NCBI GenBank assembly: GCA_009786275.1
Contig: WQTL01000484.1
Location: forward strand, 1 to 12,242
Origin: Bacillota bacterium
Lineage (GTDB): Bacteria > Bacillota > Clostridia > Oscillospirales > Acutalibacteraceae
DNA length: 12,242 nt
Direction of reading: 5' to 3'
How positions within the stretch are numbered: the stretch's first letter is position 1; each line of letters opens with the position of its first letter. Both the position numbers and the translations under genes were made by a program. Shown piece after piece: positions 6,987 through 12,242 of this stretch. The notes beneath the pieces are model-generated. The model did not search any database, was not told where the DNA came from, and saw only the letters and a list, made by a program, of their open reading frames with translations.

Positions 6987-7621
6987 AACAAGAGTTTTCC
7001 GCGCGCCCCGCAGCCATCTCCGAGCAGTACTGCAAGGACTGCTATTGCTCCTGGCAGGGCTTCGTGACGGGCATGCCCTCCCTGGTGTTCGTGGTCACGG
7101 GCTGGAAAAAGAACGGGAATGAAAACGCCTGCCTGCAATCCTGGGCAAGCTTTTTGAACGACGGACCCGACGGCTTTGTCTGCGTCATGCCGGCCAACAA
7201 GGGCGGACACATGTACAAATCGCTGAAAAGAACCCGCGCCTGCGTGCTGAACTTCCCCTCGAACGGCGTCTATGGCCGCTGCGTCAAAACCATCGGGAAC
7301 AATCAGTGGGAGGCGGACGAAATCACCGCCGCCGGGTTGACGGCGGAACCGGCCTCGAAGGTCAACGCCCCGCGCATCAAAGAGTGCTTTCTGAACATCG
7401 AATGCAAATTCCTATGGGAACATAAGGGTCTGGTCGCCGTGAAGGCCGTCAACATCTGCATGGACAGCGGCCATTACGATCAAAGCAGGCTGGGCCGCTA
7501 CGGCAAAACCGGTTACCTATATCAGATCGACCAGGCCACCAACCCCGAAACGGGCGAAATCGCGCCCTTCGGCCCCGGCATCATAGAGCAGGGCGATCCC
7601 GTCCCGTGGGAAACAAAATAA
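6983..7621 (+). CDS. Flavin-reductase-like domain protein, cysteine-rich, coupled to ftsW
   Basis: A 212-residue soluble protein that I place in the flavin reductase/flavoredoxin-like FMN-binding family (split-barrel fold). The grounds are the general pattern: a central S-W-A-S-F-L region (53-58), hydrophobic strands ending in A-C-V-L-N-F-P-S (86-93), the D-E-I-T-A-A-G-L-T segment (112-120), and V-N-A-P-R-I-K-E-C-F-L-N-I-E-C-K at 127-142. The substrate is unknown. It has ten cysteines, including a C-x-x-C-x-C cluster at 17, 20 and 22 that I do not associate with the core fold. The start ATG overlaps the ftsW stop by 4 nt, and AAGGGAG at 6968-6974 inside ftsW serves as its ribosome binding site, so translation is likely coupled. 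I know of no established role for this family in wall synthesis. Its placement between ftsW and murG looks like an insertion into the cluster. Confidence 0.72.
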   Translation: MKQEFSARPAAISEQYCKDCYCSWQGFVTGMPSLVFVVTGWKKNGNENACLQSWASFLNDGPDGFVCVMPANKGGHMYKSLKRTRACVLNFPSNGVYGRCVKTIGNNQWEADEITAAGLTAEPASKVNAPRIKECFLNIECKFLWEHKGLVAVKAVNICMDSGHYDQSRLGRYGKTGYLYQIDQATNPETGEIAPFGPGIIEQGDPVPWETK

Positions 7622-7622
7622 A

Positions 7623-7650
7623 GTAGAGACGCACGGCAGTGCGTCTCCCC
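7623..7650. repeat. Perfect 9-bp palindrome (GTAGAGACGCAC type) upstream of murG
   Basis: GAGACGCAC (7626-7634) and GTGCGTCTC (7639-7647) are perfect reverse complements around GGCA. The stem begins 5 nt after the stop of the flavin-reductase-like gene and is followed by CCCCGC, not by a T-run. It is therefore more like a dispersed palindromic repeat or an mRNA hairpin than a standard terminator. It resembles the motif at the end of rsmH (12 of 15 bases). Confidence 0.6.
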
Positions 7651-7678
7651 GCAAAGAAATAAACAAGGGGTTTTAGTC

Positions 7679-8800
7679 ATGTTCGACACCAAAACCATCC
7701 TCTTCGCCGCCGGGGGCACGGCGGGGCACATCAACCCGGCGCTTTCCGTGGCCGGGCTGGTGCGCTACCTCCACCCCGGCTGCGATATCCACTTCGCCGG
7801 CACGGCGGACCACATGGAGGCCCAGCTCGTCCCGGCGGCGGGCTACGCCTTCCATACCATCGACATCAGCGGCTTCCAGCGGGATTTCAGCCCGGCGAGC
7901 ATCAAGCGCAACTTAGGCACCCTGCGTAAGCTGATGACCGTCACCGGCCAGGTGAGGAAGCTGCTGAAGGAAATTCAACCCGACCTCGTGGTCGGCTTCG
8001 GGGGCTACGTCAGCGGGCCGGTGCTGCGCGCGGCGGCCAGGGCGGGCATCCCCACGGCCATCCACGAGCAGAACGCCTTCCCCGGCGTGACCAACAAGGC
8101 CCTGGCCAAAATGGTCAACGCCGTGATGCTCACCAGCGAAGAGGCCGGGCCGCGCATGAAATGCAAAAACGAGCCCGTCCACACGGGCCTGCCGATTCGC
8201 CGCGAATTCTACGCCTGCGCCCGCACCCAATGCCGCAAGGAGCTGCGCCTGGACGACCGCCCCATGGTATTGTCCATGGGCGGCTCGCAGGGGGCGCGCG
8301 CGGTGAACGAGGCCGTCTGCGGCATGATCGCAGCGCTCGCGCCGACACGCAGCGTGTATTTCTGCCACGCCTACGGGCAGCACGGGCTCACTTTCCCCGA
8401 TGATTTACGCGCACAAAAGGTTGATCCTAACGCGCCGGAGTTCAACCTGCGGGAGTACATCGACGACACGGCCCGCCGCATGGCCGCCGCCGACCTCTTC
8501 ATCGGCCGGGCCGGGGCCAGCACCATCAACGAGCTGCAGGCCACGGGCAAGCCCGCCGTGCTCATCCCCTACCCCTACGCGGCGGAAAACCACCAATTCT
8601 ACAACGCCAAAACCCTTGCCGACTGCGGCGCGGCCATCGTGATTGAGGAGAAGGACCTCACCCCGCGGCTGCTCACCAAAACCGTACAAGAGCTCCTCGC
8701 CGACCCCGCGCGCCTGCGCGCCATGGGCGAGGCCGCCAAAGCCATGGCAGTCACCGACGCCGGCGAGCGCATTTACGAGGTCCTGTGCGGCCTGGTGTAA
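7679..8800 (+). CDS. murG: Lipid II synthase MurG (UDP-GlcNAc transferase)
   Basis: A membrane-associated GT-B glycosyltransferase that adds GlcNAc from UDP-GlcNAc to lipid I, giving lipid II. It has 373 residues, the normal length. The N-terminal acceptor domain has the glycine-rich loop G-G-T-A-G-H-I-N-P (12-20), G-F-G-G-Y-V-S-G-P (107-115) and H-E-Q-N-A-F-P-G-V-T-N-K (129-140). The C-terminal donor domain has S-M-G-G-S-Q-G-A-R (199-207), R-A-G-A-S-T-I-N-E-L (277-286) and P-Y-P-Y-A-A-E-N-H-Q (297-306), the UDP-GlcNAc-binding residues of the family. AAGGGG at 7665-7670 lies 8 nt before ATG 7679. It lies downstream of the flavin-reductase-like gene after a 57-nt gap holding a hairpin, and upstream of murA. 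Confidence 0.96.
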   Translation: MFDTKTILFAAGGTAGHINPALSVAGLVRYLHPGCDIHFAGTADHMEAQLVPAAGYAFHTIDISGFQRDFSPASIKRNLGTLRKLMTVTGQVRKLLKEIQPDLVVGFGGYVSGPVLRAAARAGIPTAIHEQNAFPGVTNKALAKMVNAVMLTSEEAGPRMKCKNEPVHTGLPIRREFYACARTQCRKELRLDDRPMVLSMGGSQGARAVNEAVCGMIAALAPTRSVYFCHAYGQHGLTFPDDLRAQKVDPNAPEFNLREYIDDTARRMAAADLFIGRAGASTINELQATGKPAVLIPYPYAAENHQFYNAKTLADCGAAIVIEEKDLTPRLLTKTVQELLADPARLRAMGEAAKAMAVTDAGERIYEVLCGLV

Positions 8801-8801
8801 C

Positions 8802-8818
8802 CTGTAGGGGCTTCCCCG
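8802..8818. repeat. Short CTGTAGGGGC palindrome downstream of murG
   Basis: CTGTAGGGGC (8802-8811) is identical to 47-56. GGGG (8807-8810), loop CTT and CCCC (8814-8817) form a minimal hairpin 2 nt after the murG stop. It looks like a shortened copy of the palindrome seen after rsmH and before murG. It is too weak to be a terminator. Confidence 0.35.
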
Positions 8819-8825
8819 CATACAA

Positions 8826-8836
8826 TGCTATATAAT
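8826..8836 (+). promoter_or_regulatory. Candidate -10 promoter element for murA
   Basis: An AT-rich patch contains TATAAT at 8831-8836. The overlapping alternative TATATA (8829-8834) is preceded by TGC, as in an extended -10 element. No convincing -35 hexamer is visible 16-18 nt upstream, where GC-rich palindrome sequence lies. If used, transcription would start about 8843, giving a leader of only about 20 nt before murA. Confidence 0.35.
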
Positions 8837-8861
8837 ACTTGTATGTGGGAGGACACCCGCG

Positions 8862-10151
8862 ATGTCTTCATTCGTGATTCAGGGCGGCGCCCGCCTGGAG
8901 GGCGAACATACCGTGCAGGGGGCGAAGAACAGCGCCCTGCCCATCCTGGCGGCGGCTGTGGCGGCCCGGGGGGAGTGCGTGCTCCACGGCTGCCCGGACC
9001 TCTCCGACGTGCGCGCCACCCTGACCATCCTGGAATCCCTGGGCTGCGCGGTGCGGCGGCAGGGCGGCGCGCTGGTGGTGGATTCCTCCTGCCTGTGCCG
9101 CTGCGAAATCCCCGAGCGCCTGATGCGCGAAATGCGCTCGTCCATCGTATTCCTGGGGCCGCTGCTCTCTGCCATGGGCTGCGCCAATTTGAGCGCCCCC
9201 GGCGGCTGCGACATCGGCGAGCGGCCCATCGATCTGCACCTGGAGACCATGCGCGCCCTGGGCGTGCGGGTCATCGAGGAAAACGGCCGGCTGCGCTGCG
9301 ACGCCCGGGCCGGGCTCCGGGGCGCGCGCTGCTCGCTGCACTTCCCCAGCGTGGGGGCGACGGAAAATCTCATGATCGCCGCGAGCACGGCCAAGGGCGT
9401 CACGGTGCTCACCAACGCCGCGCGCGAGCCCGAAATCGCGGACCTGGCGGCCTTCCTGAACGCCTGCGGCGCGAAAATCTACGGCGCGGGCGAGGGCGCC
9501 CTGGTCGTCGAGGGCGTGGAGCGCCTGCACGGCGCGGAGCACACCGTGATCCCCGACCGTATCACCGCCGTGACATTTTTGACCGCCGCGGCCCTCACCG
9601 GCGGGGAGATCCTGCTCCGCGGCGCGCGGCCCTCCCACATGGACGCCATGCTCTCCGTGCTGGAGCAATCGGGCTGCCGGCTGTGCCGCCCGGGCGGCGA
9701 TACGCTGTACCTGCGCATGCAGGGCCGCCCGCGCCGCCTGCCCACCATCCGCACCATGCCCTACCCCGGCTTCCCCACCGACGCCCAGGCCCTCTTCATG
9801 GTCCTGGCCGCCCTGGCGGAGGGCGCGAGCATCATCACCGAAACCATTTTCGAGAACCGCTTCCGCCACGTGGCGCAGCTGCGGCGCATGGGCGCGTTCA
9901 TCCGCGTGGAGGGCCGCGTGGCCGTGGTGGAGGGCCGGCGGTTCCTCCAGGGCGCGCGGGTGGAGGCCTGCGATTTACGCGCGGGCGCGGCGCTGGTGCT
10001 GGCCGGTCTGGCAGCCGAGGGCGAAACCCGGGTTCGCAAAATCGAACACGTGGACCGCGGCTGCGAGCATTTTGAGGGGGACTTGGCGCTGCTGGGCGCG
10101 AATATTGTGCGTGAGGAAGATGACCTTGGCCAAGAAGACGAAGAAGCCTAG
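8862..10151 (+). CDS. murA: UDP-GlcNAc 1-carboxyvinyltransferase MurA
   Basis: A cytoplasmic enzyme that transfers enolpyruvate from PEP to UDP-GlcNAc, the first committed step of peptidoglycan synthesis. It has 429 residues, the normal length, and the inside-out alpha/beta barrel pattern. Key residues are present: K22-N23 in A-K-N-S-A-L-P, the catalytic loop G-G-C-D-I-G-E-R-P-I-D with Cys116, and D307 in P-G-F-P-T-D-A-Q-A. The F-E-N-R-F segment (330-334) follows. A Cys rather than Asp at 116 is the form inhibited by fosfomycin. GGGAGGA (8847-8853) lies 8 nt before ATG 8862. Many Bacillota carry two murA paralogues, so whether this is the only copy cannot be seen here. The 3' end overlaps ftsQ/divIB. 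Confidence 0.96.
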   Translation: MSSFVIQGGARLEGEHTVQGAKNSALPILAAAVAARGECVLHGCPDLSDVRATLTILESLGCAVRRQGGALVVDSSCLCRCEIPERLMREMRSSIVFLGPLLSAMGCANLSAPGGCDIGERPIDLHLETMRALGVRVIEENGRLRCDARAGLRGARCSLHFPSVGATENLMIAASTAKGVTVLTNAAREPEIADLAAFLNACGAKIYGAGEGALVVEGVERLHGAEHTVIPDRITAVTFLTAAALTGGEILLRGARPSHMDAMLSVLEQSGCRLCRPGGDTLYLRMQGRPRRLPTIRTMPYPGFPTDAQALFMVLAALAEGASIITETIFENRFRHVAQLRRMGAFIRVEGRVAVVEGRRFLQGARVEACDLRAGAALVLAGLAAEGETRVRKIEHVDRGCEHFEGDLALLGANIVREEDDLGQEDEEA

Positions 10152-10929
10152 AAAAAAGATGAACCCGCGGCTGTTCCGCAAGCTTCTCAAAACCGCGCTG
10201 GCGCTTGCGGTGCTGGGGGGGCTTGCGGCGCTGTCGCTGACGGTGCTGTTCCCCGTGCGGCGCTGCACCGCCGAGGGCGAGACCCGCTACAGCGCGGACC
10301 GTTTCGCCGAGGCCATGGAGATCGGCGCCGCCAAGATGAACCTCTTCACGGCGGATACGGACGAGCTCACCGAGAAGATCCACGCCGCCCTGCCCTACGC
10401 GCGGGTGGTGAAGCTGTCGCGCCGCCTGCCCGGCACGCTGCACCTGGTCGTGGAGGAGCGCGCCCCCGCCTTCGCCCAGCAGCAGGGCAAGCTCTGGTGG
10501 CTGCTGACCCGGGAAGGGCGGCTGCTCGGCACGGAAAACGCGATGCCGGAGGGCCTCATGCCCATCACCGGCGCGGCGCTGCTGAAGCCCGTACCGGGCC
10601 AATTGGCCGCCTGGAAGAACGCCTTCACCACGCCGGCGGATATCGCGGCGCTGCTGGCCTGCCTGCGGGAGAGCAGCCTGTGGCCCGACATTACGGCGTT
10701 GCGCATCTCCACCGCCGCCCCGCCCGACGCCGTCTACCAGGACCGCATCCGCATCCGCTTCGGCACGGCCACGCCCTCGGCGGCCGCCAGCCAGGAGGCC
10801 ATGCTGGCCGAGAAACTGCGCATGGCCGAGGAGGTCATCGCCGAAAAGAACGCGCAGAACCCCCTCCAGCGCGGCATCCTGGACCTGAGCACCTACGGCA
10901 AGGCCTATTTCACGGCGGACTGGGATTAA
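10120..10929 (+). CDS. ftsQ: Cell division protein FtsQ/DivIB
   Basis: A bitopic divisome protein that binds FtsL/DivIC and regulates septal synthesis. The predicted protein has 269 residues. It has a Lys/Arg-rich cytoplasmic N-terminus (1-22), one transmembrane helix at about 23-44, a POTRA domain at about 45-113 with the typical L-P-Y-A-R-V-V-K-L-S-R-R-L-P-G-T-L-H-L-V-V-E-E-R segment (91-114), and then the beta domain to the C-terminus. Start choice is uncertain. ATG 10120 is directly preceded by GAGGAAG, which is too near. TTG 10126 has better spacing to that motif. ATG 10159 lacks a good site and would shorten the basic tail. All but the last overlap the 3' end of murA, which suggests coupled translation. 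The gene contains a run of seven G at 10215-10221. Confidence 0.9.
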   Translation: MTLAKKTKKPRKKMNPRLFRKLLKTALALAVLGGLAALSLTVLFPVRRCTAEGETRYSADRFAEAMEIGAAKMNLFTADTDELTEKIHAALPYARVVKLSRRLPGTLHLVVEERAPAFAQQQGKLWWLLTREGRLLGTENAMPEGLMPITGAALLKPVPGQLAAWKNAFTTPADIAALLACLRESSLWPDITALRISTAAPPDAVYQDRIRIRFGTATPSAAASQEAMLAEKLRMAEEVIAEKNAQNPLQRGILDLSTYGKAYFTADWD

Positions 10930-10931
10930 AT

Positions 10932-10984
10932 TCCCCTCTGTGGAGGGGTGGTGCGCGGCACCGGGGTGGTTGTGCGGAGCACCC
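10932..10984. repeat. Triple-hairpin GC-rich element upstream of ftsZ
   Basis: Three adjacent palindromes lie just after the ftsQ stop. CCCCTC (10933-10938) pairs with GAGGGG (10943-10948) around TGTG. GGTGC (10950-10954) pairs with GCACC (10958-10962) around GCG. GGGTG (10964-10968) pairs with CACCC (10980-10984), with the alternative GTGC/GCAC (10972-10975 with 10979-10982) inside it. The wording, with repeated GGGGTGG after stems, is unlike coding sequence and resembles dispersed intergenic repeats of gut Clostridia as I remember them. That likeness needs a search. A T-rich stretch (10993-11001) follows about 8 nt later, so weak termination is possible but not clear. Confidence 0.6.
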
Positions 10985-11004
10985 AAGAAAAGTTTATTTT
11001 TCCC

Positions 11005-11033
11005 TTGTGTTTTCCCGGGGGATATGCTAAAAT
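11005..11033 (+). promoter_or_regulatory. Candidate sigma-A-type promoter for ftsZ
   Basis: TTGTGT (11005-11010) and TAAAAT (11028-11033) are separated by exactly 17 nt. The -10 matches the consensus at five of six positions, the -35 mainly at its TTG. The -10 lies 56 nt before the ftsZ start, giving a leader of about 50 nt, in one of the few AT-rich patches of the window. An own promoter would allow ftsZ dosage independent of the upstream cluster. Confidence 0.45.
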
Positions 11034-11077
11034 GTAAAGGTATGGAATAACTGCTTTATCAAGCTGCAATATAGACT

Positions 11078-11092
11078 GGAGGGATACGATTG
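11078..11092 (+). promoter_or_regulatory. Ribosome binding site and TTG start of ftsZ
   Basis: GGAGGG (11078-11083) is 6 nt before TTG 11090. The first in-frame ATG is codon 32, inside the conserved nucleotide-binding segment, so it cannot be the start. The strong site supports TTG initiation. Confidence 0.75.
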
Positions 11093-12242
11093 CCTTCTTT
11101 TGAGCTGGCCAACGACGTGGCCTCGGCCGTGCAGATCAAAGTCATAGGGGTGGGCGGGGGCGGCGGCAACGCCGTGAACCGCATGGTGACCGGGGGCGTG
11201 CAGGGCGCGGAATTTCTCGTGGTGAACACGGACAAGCAGATCCTCGGGGAGTCCATCGCCACCCACAAAATACAGATCGGCGAGCGCACCACCCGGGGCC
11301 TGGGCTGCGGGGGCGACCCCGGCATCGGCATGAAGGCCGCCGAGGAGAGCCGCGAAGCCATCACCGACATCCTGCGCGGGGCGGACATGGTATTCCTCAC
11401 CGCGGGGATGGGGGGCGGCACGGGGACCGGCGCCGCGCCCATCATCGCCGAAATCTCAAAGGAAATGGGCATCCTCACCGTCGGGGTCGTCACCAAGCCC
11501 TTCAAGTTCGAGGGCAAGCTGCGCATGGACCAGGCCGTGGCGGGTATCAACCGGCTCAACGCCTGCGTGGACAGCCTCATCGTCATCCCCAACGAGCACC
11601 TCAAGCGCCTGAAGACCGACGGCCGGCTCCCCATGAAGGAGGCCTTCTCCATGGCCGACCAGGTTTTGGTGGAGGGCGTGCGCAACATATCGGAGCTCAT
11701 CAAGGTGCCCGCGTACATCAACCTGGATTTCGCGGACGTGAGCACCGTCATGCGCGGCGCGGGCTACGCCCACCTGGGCGTGGGGCGCGCCAAGGGCCCG
11801 GAAAAAGCCAAGCAGGCCGCCCAGCAGGCGATCTCCAGCCCCCTGCTGGAGACCACCATCGACGGCGCCAGCGGCCTGATCATCAACATCCGCGCCAGCG
11901 ACGACATCGACCTGGACGAGGTGGAGGCCGCCGTGGACATGATCACCGAGACCGCCGACCCCGCCGCCCGGGTGATCTGGGGCATCCTCATGGACGAGGA
12001 GATGCAGGACGAGCTTGCCGTCACGGTGATCGCCACGGGCTTCGACCCCGCGAAGAAGGAGCGGGAAGCGCCCGCCCCCGCGCCCGAACCCGCCGCCCGG
12101 GTGAAGGATATCCCCTGGAGCAACCTGGATTTCCCGCAGTTCGACCCCGTGCGCCCCGCCTCCCGCCCCCCCCGGGCCGAGGCGGTCACCGCGCCCATCG
12201 AGGCGGCGGAGGTGGGAGGTATCGGGGGAAACCCTTTCGCAA
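11090..12242 (+). CDS. ftsZ: Cell division GTPase FtsZ (3' end beyond window)
   Basis: A tubulin-like GTPase that forms the Z ring. The frame is open from TTG 11090 to the window end: 384 codons without a stop. The GTPase domain shows V-I-G-V-G-G-G-G-G-N-A-V-N (18-30), N-T-D (46-48), the signature G-G-G-T-G-T-G at 108-114, and T-K-P-F. The C-terminal GTPase-activating subdomain has the T7 loop N-L-D-F-A-D at 211-216 and V-T-V-I-A-T-G-F-D at 311-319. From about residue 320 a Pro/Ala/Glu-rich linker begins. The conserved C-terminal peptide that would bind partners is not reached. A C8 run lies in the linker at 12166-12173. ftsA, a common neighbour upstream, is absent; ftsQ precedes with a 160-nt gap containing hairpins and a candidate promoter. 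Confidence 0.95.
   Translation, partial: MPSFELANDVASAVQIKVIGVGGGGGNAVNRMVTGGVQGAEFLVVNTDKQILGESIATHKIQIGERTTRGLGCGGDPGIGMKAAEESREAITDILRGADMVFLTAGMGGGTGTGAAPIIAEISKEMGILTVGVVTKPFKFEGKLRMDQAVAGINRLNACVDSLIVIPNEHLKRLKTDGRLPMKEAFSMADQVLVEGVRNISELIKVPAYINLDFADVSTVMRGAGYAHLGVGRAKGPEKAKQAAQQAISSPLLETTIDGASGLIINIRASDDIDLDEVEAAVDMITETADPAARVIWGILMDEEMQDELAVTVIATGFDPAKKEREAPAPAPEPAARVKDIPWSNLDFPQFDPVRPASRPPRAEAVTAPIEAAEVGGIGGNPFA

Noticed and set aside
5744..7621. 625-codon + strand frame overlapping ftsW and running into the flavin-reductase-like gene
   Set aside because: The part before 6983 is the +1 shadow of ftsW, rich in Arg/Gly/His with no motifs. Only the segment from ATG 6983 resembles a real protein, so this is not a fusion.
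7623..7650. Rho-independent terminator before murG
   Set aside because: The 9-bp stem is good but is followed by CCCCGC rather than T residues.
8812..8836. Full -35/-10 promoter or sporulation-sigma promoter before murA
   Set aside because: The -10 hexamer is good but no -35 for sigma A is visible. CATACAAT resembles a sporulation-type -10, yet the matching upstream element is missing. Only the -10 is reported, at low confidence.

Overview
The window is a stretch of a division and cell-wall (dcw) cluster, all on the + strand, from a GC-rich bacterium. Several points suggest a Clostridia-like member of the Bacillota. The gene order is rsmH - ftsL - PASTA-containing class B PBP - murE - mraY - ftsW - murG - murA - ftsQ/divIB - ftsZ. 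MurE carries the DNPR motif of the meso-diaminopimelate-adding type. murA lies between murG and ftsQ/divIB. The lineage is an inference from these features, not from a search.

Layout: the last 16 codons of rsmH (1-52) are followed by ftsL (88-531), a class B penicillin-binding protein with two C-terminal PASTA repeats (661-3027), murE (3051-4529), mraY (4557-5618), ftsW (5721-6986), a flavin-reductase-like gene that overlaps ftsW by 4 nt (6983-7621), murG (7679-8800), murA (8862-10151), ftsQ/divIB (10120-10929, overlapping murA) and ftsZ (TTG start at 11090, running off the window end). Together they cover the first committed step of peptidoglycan precursor synthesis (MurA), the third-residue addition (MurE), both lipid-linked steps (MraY, MurG), septal polymerisation and cross-linking (FtsW, PBP), the FtsL/FtsQ scaffold and the Z ring. 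murB, murC, murD, murF and ftsA are not present here. murF and murD would often sit at murE/mraY and mraY/ftsW.

The least ordinary content is between the genes. Two AT-rich elements lie at ftsL/PBP (529-631) and mraY/ftsW (5601-5706). Each is built of 7-nt tandem units in two inverted arms around a short spacer. The unit differs between them (TAATGCT versus TTAGATA), but the design is the same. Each unit carries a stop triplet on both strands, and the stop codons of ftsL and mraY lie inside the arrays. Short GC-rich palindromes occur after rsmH, before murG, before murA and before ftsZ. Candidate promoters lie before murA and ftsZ. No intergenic stretch exceeds about 160 nt. The other clear oddity is the cysteine-rich flavin-reductase-like gene translationally coupled to ftsW. 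No mobile element gene, tRNA, rRNA or CRISPR array was seen.
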